A DNA stretch of 39,468 bases, from positions 1 to 39,468 of IMG/VR virus record IMGVR_UViG_3300023242_000740. One strand, given 5' to 3'. Of this stretch, positions 9,241-17,900 are shown in pieces (within the stretch, counting starts at the first letter, position 1; the number at the start of each line of letters is the position of its first letter). The notes under the pieces are model-generated. The model worked only from the letters and a program-made list of their open reading frames with translations. It was not told the DNA's origin and did not search any database. The DNA is from a virus. The position numbers were made by a program, and so were the translations under genes.

Positions 9241-10824
9241 CTACTCAATACCGATGGAAAAAGTTTTTTTAGCACCAAAAGGTATATATGCAAGACTATT
9301 TGTTCCTCCCCAGAGGCTATTTAGTACGGTGTAGTCATTATTTTCACCACTATCGTACATAGTAGCCTGCGCCTCTCTAACTAGCCAGTTCTCTACCTGA
9401 GCAGGAGACCACTTTGGATGCACCTGCAATAGCAGAGCTATAATTCCACCTATTTGCGGTGCAGAAAACGAGGTGCCTGATAGAGTCTCCTGCAAGTAAG
9501 CACTATTGCCTGGGTATGTCGAGGACGAGGAATAGACATTGTTGTCACTCATTGCGCCAGTAATATTAGTACCTGCGGCATATATATTGACCCCTGGACC
9601 GGCGTTACTGTACGCTGCTTTGAATTCAGTAGCGTTTGACGGCCCAACCGTGGTATCACCCAATGCTCCTACTTGAAATCCAGGCAAATTATTTACGTTT
9701 GGGGAGCCACCTCTGTGGTAGTAGTAGTTTTGTAGACCTTCTAGGGTTATAAAGTTATTGTAGTCAGCCCCTCCTAGGCTGTCTGCTTTGACTGATTCGT
9801 TGCCAGAGGCGTTCACTACATGAATCCCTGCGGCAGTCAGTATCCCGATGTCAGTGTCTAGTGATGGCGAGGTGTACGGAAACTGGAAGACGTTCTCCGC
9901 ATACTGTTGACCCGTGTGACCTTTTGTTGGGTCTTTTGTGGCGCCTGGCCAAGGCGTACCTCGATACTCACCGCCATTTACCGAGTAATACGCTCCGTCC
10001 CCAGTAGGGTTGAAAGTCAATGCGTCCTGTACAGTGTCCCAGAAAATTCCGAGACCCCAGGCGTTAATAACTACTGATGGTCTGCCATTGGTTTTATTTG
10101 TATGCCATCCAACCAAAACGTCCATAGCTTGAGTCACTGACAGTCCTGGAAATGGGTCTGACGGCCCCCTGAGTGAGCTCAACTTTATGGCAAATATTTG
10201 AGCCTTTTTTGCCCACCCGAAAGTGTTACCAGCCACTATGCTTGCGACGTGGGTTCCGTGTCCATCATAATCTGCATAAAATCCGTTTGGTTGAGTTCCG
10301 AACACACCAGACTGGGAGAACCAATTAATTTGTTGAACCCTAGTGTTGCCCGCTTCGTCTAGAAATTCTGGGTGATCTACTTGGATTCCGCTATCTAAGA
10401 CCACAATATCTACGCCACTACCGTCTAATACGTAGTCATACGTCCTACCAGGGTCTGCCGAGAATGAACCAAAGACGTTTGTTTTATATATGTGACGTAC
10501 AAGTCCCCAATTTTGCCTAGAACCGGTACTGGCGGAGGTCTTTGGAAAACTGCCTGCTTGAAAAGCTCTCTTTATTGGCTTTATCTCTTCGGGATCTAAA
10601 ACCTCCGCGACTCGAGGATCTTTCCTCAGCTGGTTGGCTTCTTTTGGGGTTAGCATATAATGAGTGCTTGTAGGATTTGTAGTTCTAGCATCTGCAACAG
10701 CTACGGACCTCTTGGGTATTGCGCCCGCCTGATTAGGGCTTTCTTTAGTTAAATCCTCTAGAACTGACTCTGCCTCACCTGTGTTTGGAGTGTATACAAC
10801 ATACTCTCGTCTTTTATTAGACAT
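9241..10824 (-). CDS. Subtilisin-like serine protease (S8 family)
   Basis: 527 aa. All subtilase signatures are present: Asp144 in VVLDSGIQ, His189 in DGHGTHVA, the oxyanion Asn342 in NASGNES and Ser452 in SGTSFSAP. Residues 1-95 look like an inhibitor I9-type propeptide (REYVVYTPNT..., then LRKDPRVAEVLDPEE), so the enzyme is probably made as a zymogen. There is no signal peptide or membrane segment, so it should act in the infected cell or ride in the virion. It lies between two collagen-like fibre genes and is co-directional with them. Plausible roles are maturing fibre proteins, or degrading host surface protein during entry. A chance host acquisition is less likely, given the intact active site and tight packing. 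Confidence 0.93.
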   Translation of the reverse strand: MSNKRREYVVYTPNTGEAESVLEDLTKESPNQAGAIPKRSVAVADARTTNPTSTHYMLTPKEANQLRKDPRVAEVLDPEEIKPIKRAFQAGSFPKTSASTGSRQNWGLVRHIYKTNVFGSFSADPGRTYDYVLDGSGVDIVVLDSGIQVDHPEFLDEAGNTRVQQINWFSQSGVFGTQPNGFYADYDGHGTHVASIVAGNTFGWAKKAQIFAIKLSSLRGPSDPFPGLSVTQAMDVLVGWHTNKTNGRPSVVINAWGLGIFWDTVQDALTFNPTGDGAYYSVNGGEYRGTPWPGATKDPTKGHTGQQYAENVFQFPYTSPSLDTDIGILTAAGIHVVNASGNESVKADSLGGADYNNFITLEGLQNYYYHRGGSPNVNNLPGFQVGALGDTTVGPSNATEFKAAYSNAGPGVNIYAAGTNITGAMSDNNVYSSSSTYPGNSAYLQETLSGTSFSAPQIGGIIALLLQVHPKWSPAQVENWLVREAQATMYDSGENNDYTVLNSLWGGTNSLAYIPFGAKKTFSIGIE

Positions 10825-10832
10825 TAACTAAC

Positions 10833-12296
10833 CTACGATCCCTGTAGAGGTGTGATGCTGTTAACCATAGAGGCGTGGATTGAACAAATATACCTATATA
10901 CAGTGGCATCTGTATTTGAAATATCGTAGGGTAGCGTGAAATATAGCGTTCCTGTTGTCTTACCCTGAGCACCGGAACCTGTCGACACGGTGCCGTTAGT
11001 TGCTACGTGAGTCAAGCCAACGGTAATATCGGAATACGAGCTACCTCCTGCGGGATCTGCTTGAATTTTAAAGGGATGACCAGCAACAGAAAGCTTAAAT
11101 GCAAGGGTGAGTCCTCTATAACTGTATATAGCTGGATTTGATCCGGTATATGGAAATGAGAAGACGTATTGAGTTCCAGCATTGGTTACAGACACAATTG
11201 AAGCAGCAGGATACGCGACCGTGTCTATAGTAACTGCAGCTAAAGTTGGCTCGGACAAAGTGTTAAATGATGCACCTGGACCAGTGTCACCTGTGGCGCC
11301 TGTTGGGCCAGTGCTTCCGCTAGAGCCTGCCGGGCCTGCCGAGCCTGCTGCCCCAGTCGGACCAGTTGGACCTGTTGCCCCGGATCCGGAACCGCTACCT
11401 ATTGCAGCCCAAGCAGTACCGTTCCAGACATATACGGCGGCATTAGTAGTGTCATATACAATTGCACCAGTACTAGGAGTAAGTGTCAAACGCTGTGTCT
11501 GAGTGTTGTTCGATAGGATAAATGGTGCAGAATTTAAGGTTTCCGTAGTCGGATTTAAAGTTATTGAAGTGGGAGATGATATAGAATATGTCCCCACTAA
11601 CGTATCGGGTGGTTGGATGGCGGACGTCTCGATATTGCTGACAGCTAGAGTCTCGGAAGTCGCGTCATAAGTGATTCCTTCATTGGTTTTTCCACCAATT
11701 GATCCCGTGGCATCGTCATACAATCCAACAAAAGTCGTAGCTTGTGTGGTGTTAGCGACATCAACAGACCCGCCTCCACCCCCGCCTACACCTGCACCCG
11801 CAAAAAGCTCCCATGAACCTAGTAGATCTGATGGGTCCTCATTCAGGCTTGGAGAGACTGCAATATAGCTATTACTGCTGCGCTCTACCGCATCATTTAG
11901 CACATATGATGTCAGATCGGACCACGTCCCGAGCCAATTGATTCCAAGAGGACCAGTCGGACCAGTTGGTCCAGCGACTCCTGTTGGTCCGGTAGGTCCT
12001 TCAATATTTCCCGCACTGACCCACTGAGCGCCGTCCCAAACGTATAACTCCTCAGTATCAACTAAGACGTATGCATCATTTTCTGAATTATCAGCAGTAG
12101 GCAAGTCAGCCTCGGTTGGTACGGATCCTTTGAAAATAAACCCGATCCCTTGAGGGCCAGTTGGTCCAACTGGACCTGTCGGACCCTCGAGCTCAACTGC
12201 CACAACCTGCCAGGCAGTGCCGTTCCACTTCCAGGAGCGATCTGCTACTGAGAATATCTCGTCTGCTGCGGGGGAGTCTGGAAAATTAATGGGCAT
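10833..12296 (-). CDS. Short collagen-like fibre with cupredoxin-like C-terminus
   Basis: 487 aa. It starts with the class 1 anchor MPINFPDSP..D, then W-WNGTAW. One VWDG-type module, a CBM5/12-like unit (NWLGTWSDLTSYVLNDAV) and a Gly-rich hinge (VGGGGGG) follow. A beta-rich middle ends in VYVWNGTAWAAIGSG. After a last Gly-X-Y rod comes a C-terminal cupredoxin-like domain ending YRYICSIHASMVNS. That Cys/His/Met pattern resembles the type I copper-site loop of true cupredoxins more than the other copies in this window do. There is no clear Shine-Dalgarno; a perfect TATAAT sits exactly 6 nt upstream of the ATG, so a leaderless transcript is possible. Confidence 0.82.
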   Translation of the reverse strand: MPINFPDSPAADEIFSVADRSWKWNGTAWQVVAVELEGPTGPVGPTGPQGIGFIFKGSVPTEADLPTADNSENDAYVLVDTEELYVWDGAQWVSAGNIEGPTGPTGVAGPTGPTGPLGINWLGTWSDLTSYVLNDAVERSSNSYIAVSPSLNEDPSDLLGSWELFAGAGVGGGGGGSVDVANTTQATTFVGLYDDATGSIGGKTNEGITYDATSETLAVSNIETSAIQPPDTLVGTYSISSPTSITLNPTTETLNSAPFILSNNTQTQRLTLTPSTGAIVYDTTNAAVYVWNGTAWAAIGSGSGSGATGPTGPTGAAGSAGPAGSSGSTGPTGATGDTGPGASFNTLSEPTLAAVTIDTVAYPAASIVSVTNAGTQYVFSFPYTGSNPAIYSYRGLTLAFKLSVAGHPFKIQADPAGGSSYSDITVGLTHVATNGTVSTGSGAQGKTTGTLYFTLPYDISNTDATVYRYICSIHASMVNSITPLQGS

Positions 12297-12308
12297 GATC
12301 TAATTATA
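12297..12308 (-). promoter_or_regulatory. Putative leaderless promoter (-10 only)
   Basis: On the minus strand TATAAT (plus 12303-12308) is followed by TAGATC and then the ATG at 12296. This puts +1 on the A of the start codon. No close ribosome-binding site is seen; TTAGG is too far. The -35 is weak (TTTAAC at spacer 16, TTAACA at spacer 15). Translational coupling to the upstream fibre gene, 21 nt away, is the alternative. Confidence 0.35.
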
Positions 12309-12317
12309 CCTAACTTG

Positions 12318-14897
12318 TTAAGCTGTTAAATCGCCATACAGGGTGTATGAACCAGATGCTGTACAGATGAGTGTGACCTTAGACCACTGACCCGAAGTCA
12401 GACGGTCAGCATTCTTAGAGTTTAGGGTGACACCAATTCCAGGAGCGAAAGTCAGCGCGCCAGTACCGCTCTGTATGAAGTCAACGGATTGCCCAGGGGA
12501 TAGCACATTATTTACAGTACCAGTCGCTGCTACAGGAGATAGAATTAGCTTGCCCGAGTCACTAGATATGACGGAAAAATCACCAGTCTTGCTATTAACG
12601 GTTCTTGCGACCTCAAACCCTCCAGTTGCACCTGTTGGTCCGGTTAGGCCAGTTGCACCTGTTGGTCCAGTTGGACCTGCTACACCTACGCCACCAGTCG
12701 AACCAGTTGGACCTAGAGGCCCCTGAAACCCCTGGGGCCCAACAACTGAGCCGACTGAGCTATACTGAGTGCCGTCATACACATACAAGAAATCATCAGC
12801 ATCTACGATGTAAGCATCTGAGGTTGTGGCACCTTCGGGCAGATCTGCTACTGTAGCGACCGAACCTAATAAGTTTATTGAAGTGCCTTGAGGCCCTGTT
12901 GGTCCAGTCGGGCCTGTTGGCCCCAAGGAGCCTGTAGGTCCAGTTGCACCAATTAATCTTCCAACATTATTCCACTGAAACGAATCCCAAGAGTATGCAG
13001 AGTTTTCTGTAGTTACGTTAAACGTATCGTTAACAACGTTACCAGATAGAGGTAGATCAGCTAAGACACCTACACTACCTTTAATAAACAACGTGGCGCT
13101 TTGAGCACCAGTTGCACCTGTTGGGCCAAAAACCCCTTGTGGTCCTTCGGGTCCAGTAGGACCAGTTGGTCCCTCAACTGTTGAGTCCGCGCCCTGTGGA
13201 CCGGTTGGACCTACAGGTCCACCAGATGGTCCTGTTGGTCCCGTTGGGCCCTGTGCTCCTGCTGCGTTTTGAGCTGATTCCACCCAGTAATTATCGAAGT
13301 ATACGTAGAAACGCCCGCTGGTCCCGTCAAACCAAACATCACCCTCACTTGGGTTTAGTGGAGCTGAGTCTGAGGTTAAGAATGTGCCGTCAGGTCCAGT
13401 CGGACCAGTCGGACCAGTCGGACCAGTTACACCCTGAACACCCTGTGGGCCAGTTGGGCCTGTAAGTCCTCGAGGCCCTATGGAACCGGTTGCACCAACA
13501 GCACCAGTTGCACCGGTTAGGCCAATTGCACCTGTTGGACCAACCACTGCCCCGGCATTGAACCAGTTGTTGCCACTCCAGATATACGATTCTTTGCTAG
13601 ATTGAATAAAGTAGGTATCACGAAGAACGTTCCCAGATGTTGGCAAGTCCTCTGGAGTCTGTAGGCTGCCTTTGACGTTGATGTTTGTGCCCTGAGGCCC
13701 TGTTGCTCCTAGCAACCCGGTAGGTCCAGTAGGACCAGTTGGTCCAGCAGTATTTGGTAGTAGCTCTACCCAGAAAAGATCATAATATATGTACGCTTTA
13801 CCGCTTAAGGTGTTGTACCATACGTCGCCGGCGGTTGGATTTTCTGGAGCGGAATCCCCTGGCCCAAATGCTCCCTGTGGGCCTGCATTACCTGTTGGGC
13901 CTGTTGCACCCAAGATTCCAGCAGCTATCACCCACTCTGTACCATCCCAGAAAAATATGGTTGCACCACTCTGCTGAGTAGGCCCAATGTATGCATCTAG
14001 TACGTTAACTCCCGCGGCTGGGAGTGATAAGAACCCTGGGACTGTTCCCAAAATGTTAAATACAACTGCGGGAGATCCTTCTGGGCCTTGTGCCCCTGTC
14101 GGACCTACAGTTCCTTGGGGTCCCGTTATAGGTCCAATATTTACCCATGAAGAAGAATCCCAAAAGAAGATATCCCCAGTGTCTAATGCAACGTATGCAT
14201 CGCCAACATTTGCACTTGAAGGAGGTAAGTTTAAAAAGCTTGCTACGCTGCCTCGCAGATCTACTGGCAATCCTTGAGCACCTGTTGGTCCAGTTGACCC
14301 GATTATGCCTTGAGGTCCAGCTGGGCCCGTCGGACCAGTCAAGCCTTGATCACCCTGCGGTCCGAGTAATTCTGCTACTGATCCTGCCTGCTCCCACCCG
14401 GTGTCGGTTAGTATTTCTAGTTTTTGATAGTCCGTATTAAACCTGACGTATCCAACCTCTACGTTAGTCGGGCGTTGAGCGACGGTGCCTCTGGCAAAGT
14501 AAATAGTGTTTGTATCACCACTAATTATTTTATTTTTAAAGGTTTGCTGTATGTTCTGAGGTAAAACTGCATCATTTTGTGGTATTCCATTACAGGAAAA
14601 TGAAATATTAGGACTAGTAGAAGAAACGTATAGCGTGTCTCCCGGATTTACGGCAAACCTAAAAGTTTCAAACGATTGACCTACTGATACCACAAGATTT
14701 TTTGCTATGTACACAGCATCGGCCTCTGTGGTGTAATTCACCGGCCTAATGTACACGTCGACTTTTGCAGAGCTAGTTGCAGACACGTTTAGGTTTGATA
14801 CGATTACAGCAACTAAGTGCTCTCCCGTAAACGAAGCTAGCGGGTACGCTGAATCTGCTGCGCTAGCATTTACTGAACCTAATCTAATGATTGGCAT
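12318..14897 (-). CDS. Long collagen-like fibre protein, N-terminal anchor class 2
   Basis: 859 aa. Residues 1-115 ([10 protein letters not shown] ... [13 protein letters not shown]) match the anchor of the 605-aa fibre. A segment with [20 protein letters not shown] follows, a pattern frequent in phage fibres. The body has five VWDG-type modules and two 'DSAP.NP..GDVWFN..SG..YVY' units set between many GPTGPTG rods. The C-terminal 95 residues ([20 protein letters not shown] onward) form a beta domain like the distal caps of other phage fibres. RBS AAGGAAG lies upstream of the ATG. It probably trimerises through the Gly-X-Y rods and acts as a side fibre. Confidence 0.85.
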   Translation of the reverse strand: MPIIRLGSVNASAADSAYPLASFTGEHLVAVIVSNLNVSATSSAKVDVYIRPVNYTTEADAVYIAKNLVVSVGQSFETFRFAVNPGDTLYVSSTSPNISFSCNGIPQNDAVLPQNIQQTFKNKIISGDTNTIYFARGTVAQRPTNVEVGYVRFNTDYQKLEILTDTGWEQAGSVAELLGPQGDQGLTGPTGPAGPQGIIGSTGPTGAQGLPVDLRGSVASFLNLPPSSANVGDAYVALDTGDIFFWDSSSWVNIGPITGPQGTVGPTGAQGPEGSPAVVFNILGTVPGFLSLPAAGVNVLDAYIGPTQQSGATIFFWDGTEWVIAAGILGATGPTGNAGPQGAFGPGDSAPENPTAGDVWYNTLSGKAYIYYDLFWVELLPNTAGPTGPTGPTGLLGATGPQGTNINVKGSLQTPEDLPTSGNVLRDTYFIQSSKESYIWSGNNWFNAGAVVGPTGAIGLTGATGAVGATGSIGPRGLTGPTGPQGVQGVTGPTGPTGPTGPDGTFLTSDSAPLNPSEGDVWFDGTSGRFYVYFDNYWVESAQNAAGAQGPTGPTGPSGGPVGPTGPQGADSTVEGPTGPTGPEGPQGVFGPTGATGAQSATLFIKGSVGVLADLPLSGNVVNDTFNVTTENSAYSWDSFQWNNVGRLIGATGPTGSLGPTGPTGPTGPQGTSINLLGSVATVADLPEGATTSDAYIVDADDFLYVYDGTQYSSVGSVVGPQGFQGPLGPTGSTGGVGVAGPTGPTGATGLTGPTGATGGFEVARTVNSKTGDFSVISSDSGKLILSPVAATGTVNNVLSPGQSVDFIQSGTGALTFAPGIGVTLNSKNADRLTSGQWSKVTLICTASGSYTLYGDLTA

Positions 14898-14909
14898 TTT
14901 ACTTCTTCC

Positions 14910-17900
14910 TTACGCCTGAGCCTCAGTCCAGGTCAGTTTAGCACCTGTAGTAGTGTCAGCAGCGGTCAAACGAGAAACTGCAATGGTCAAAATATCTGGA
15001 CCGTCAGGGAAGGTGGAGTCTCCGCCCAAAATTGAGTTTGATAGCTCAAATAGATCATTAACATCTACCGTTGTTGACTCTTCCTGACCACCCTGCCCAC
15101 CAGCTGCACGGAAGTTGTAGACCTGAACTCCACCAGAAATGGTGTCTGCAGGAGTGTGCTCAACAATTTGAACCAAAGACGGAGCACTTACTGATTGGAA
15201 GTTCAAGTTGTTCAACCTACCGTTCAATAGAAGCTTCACGTCAACGAGTCTGGTCGATGAGATACCAACTTCTTGTAGACGTAGCTGCATGCGGTTGATA
15301 ATGTCTCGGTCACCGAGCTTACCCGTCAAACCTTCAGACACCGATGGGCTCAATCGGATTGAGATAAGTGGCTGGTAGTTTGGACCAGAAGTGTTGTTTA
15401 GCGAACCATTTGGGTACAAGAAGTAAGTGTACTGAGAGTTACCTTGGGAAGTAAAGTCTACTCCCTGATAAATTTTAGCAGCCGAATCAGCACCAACTGC
15501 TACAGTAGCAGTCTCGGTCTCGGGTACATCATATGTGAAAGTCGTAGCATTTGATGATGCTTTCACTTTATACACTCCGTTTGGAACTCGGGTAGACCCT
15601 ACAATTTTTACCGCCATTTGATCAGTCAACAAGTGAGCCACTGACGTGACAACAGTGACGGTCACACCTGCCTGCTGAGTTGTTGATATAGCGTTACCAA
15701 AAACACTGTCTGGAACCAGCATGACTGTGTTGTCGTCAATAATCAAAGAATCATACACCCTGGAATTCTGTAGATTATCAAATTCATTGGCATTCTCCAC
15801 ATTTGTAGTTCCTGGCATTTGAACATTCAATCCAGGGAGTCCGTCAGTTGCAACACCCTCAAATTGTAGCTGGTCACCATTTCTGAATCCGTGGTTAGCT
15901 ATGGTGATAGTATTTTCAGCTACGTCTATGCCCTGAGAGCTAAAGGACTTTGCTGTAGTCCCAAGAACTGGCAGTGACTGGCTCGATGCGGTAAATAGAT
16001 ATGCACGATCGTCATCAAACTTACCATCCATGATTACTGAAGTACCCCAGTGGAATAGTGATGGAATGTAAGTTGGATCGTTGTATGTAATTACCTCATA
16101 GCGGGCTGGCATGTTTCCAGAACGGAAGTACGACTCATAAAGTTGGTTGTTGTGAACAAACTCATGGATGTATTCAACTTGACCACCAGTAGTTTTGAAT
16201 CCGAAACGGATCTTACCAGCACCATACCATGAGTAATCTATGTAGACCATCTGAATTCTCGATACGTCTAGGTTGTATCCAGTTTTTCCCGTACCATCAC
16301 AGGGGTCAATTGACCAATCTGTCTGAGGTACTCTAACGTCCACAGTCTTTGTAACGATAATGCCTGATTTTGCAGGCGTTAGTGCGTGAATAGCTGTGGT
16401 CCCTACTGAGGAAAGGTCTACGTTTGACTCTGCGTCAGGCGCGGCTTTCAGCTTAAAGGAGTTGTTGTCGATTAAGTCAACGTAATAAGTATTACCGTTG
16501 ATTAGGCCACCAATTTGCTCTCCGTCAATTGAGTCGTAGATTACTGGTATGCCTTGAGAGAATCCATGCCCAACTAGTTGGAACGTGTCTGAAGCCAATC
16601 TTACTGCTCCTGTAGTTCCATTACCTGGGTCAAACTCCTTCTGAACTCCAGAGGCACCCTTGTATTCGGGCCTAATAGTCAAGCGTGTGTCGCTCTCAAT
16701 GTCGGCGACACGATAAGTTTGGCCACGCAATACAATGTAATCTCCCACTACTAGTTGTGCAGTGAATGCAGTATTCGTGCCGAAGACAAGCTCAGAGCCT
16801 TGTAGGCAAGATACGCTACCGGCCAACTGCTGAGTAGAGGACCTCCGTACAGCATACATTTGCTGACCGTCAAATTCATAGAACATTCCGTTTTGGAAGT
16901 CAAACATCCCTGATCGAATTGCGCCGTTAGTCCACTCTCTTACGTTAAACTGAGGGAATCCGTAAGCTCGAGACTCCACGCCTGCTGGTACTTCACCAAC
17001 GGCATTAACACGGAAAGTTGTCAGATCATCAACTGTTACTTGAAACTCTCCATTATATAGAGCGCTTAGGTTGCCATCAGAGGACTCTGACTGATCTACA
17101 ACAATAAAAAGACCTGATATCAACCCGTGAGGGCGGCGAGTCTTGCATATAATTTGAGTAGTAGAGAATCTATTCATTGATTCTAGATCAATAGAAGGCT
17201 TAAAGTTTAGACCAGCGGAAGTCTGGATTCCCTTACCTGACTGATAACGGAAGTACTTACGAGTCTGACGGACAATCTGACCCAACGAGGTTCCAGCACC
17301 GACCGACATCTCAACACCACCATCAAATGGGCGGTGTAGCGCATACCCCTGAGGGCGTACATATAGAAATGTTGGGTAAGTATAGCTAGCCTCGGAGAAC
17401 TCGTTAGCGTATGGACGATCTACTGTAATCTGAGTGTCAGAGCCAATGGCGGTAATCTTTCGGATAATTGCGCCAATTGGTGTTGTAAAGGTTAGGTGGA
17501 AATCTGTTCCAGATCCAACAGAGCTTATATTTACGGTGTTCAGGTTGTTGTCTGCATCGTTTTTCGTGTTATGAAGCGTTATCTGTGTGGCAGATATTGC
17601 ACGAACAAAGTAGTAGTATCCATCAACCAAAGGAGCTGGAGGCTGTCCTCCTACCGCCTCAAACTTAACGGTCTCGCCAGTCGTAAACGTGTTATCTTTT
17701 GTAATGATGTCCGTAACTTCACTCACGTCTGCACTACTAAAAACAATCTGCTTAATTATGTTCGGAGGGAATAACCGGAATCGGTCTCCCACTTTAAGGA
17801 TCTTTGAGAAAGATGTACCAACTCCAGTAACTAGCACAGAACCAGCGCCCACTGAGGCTGATCCACCACCAGTTATGTTTCCATTAATCTGCGTAGTGGC

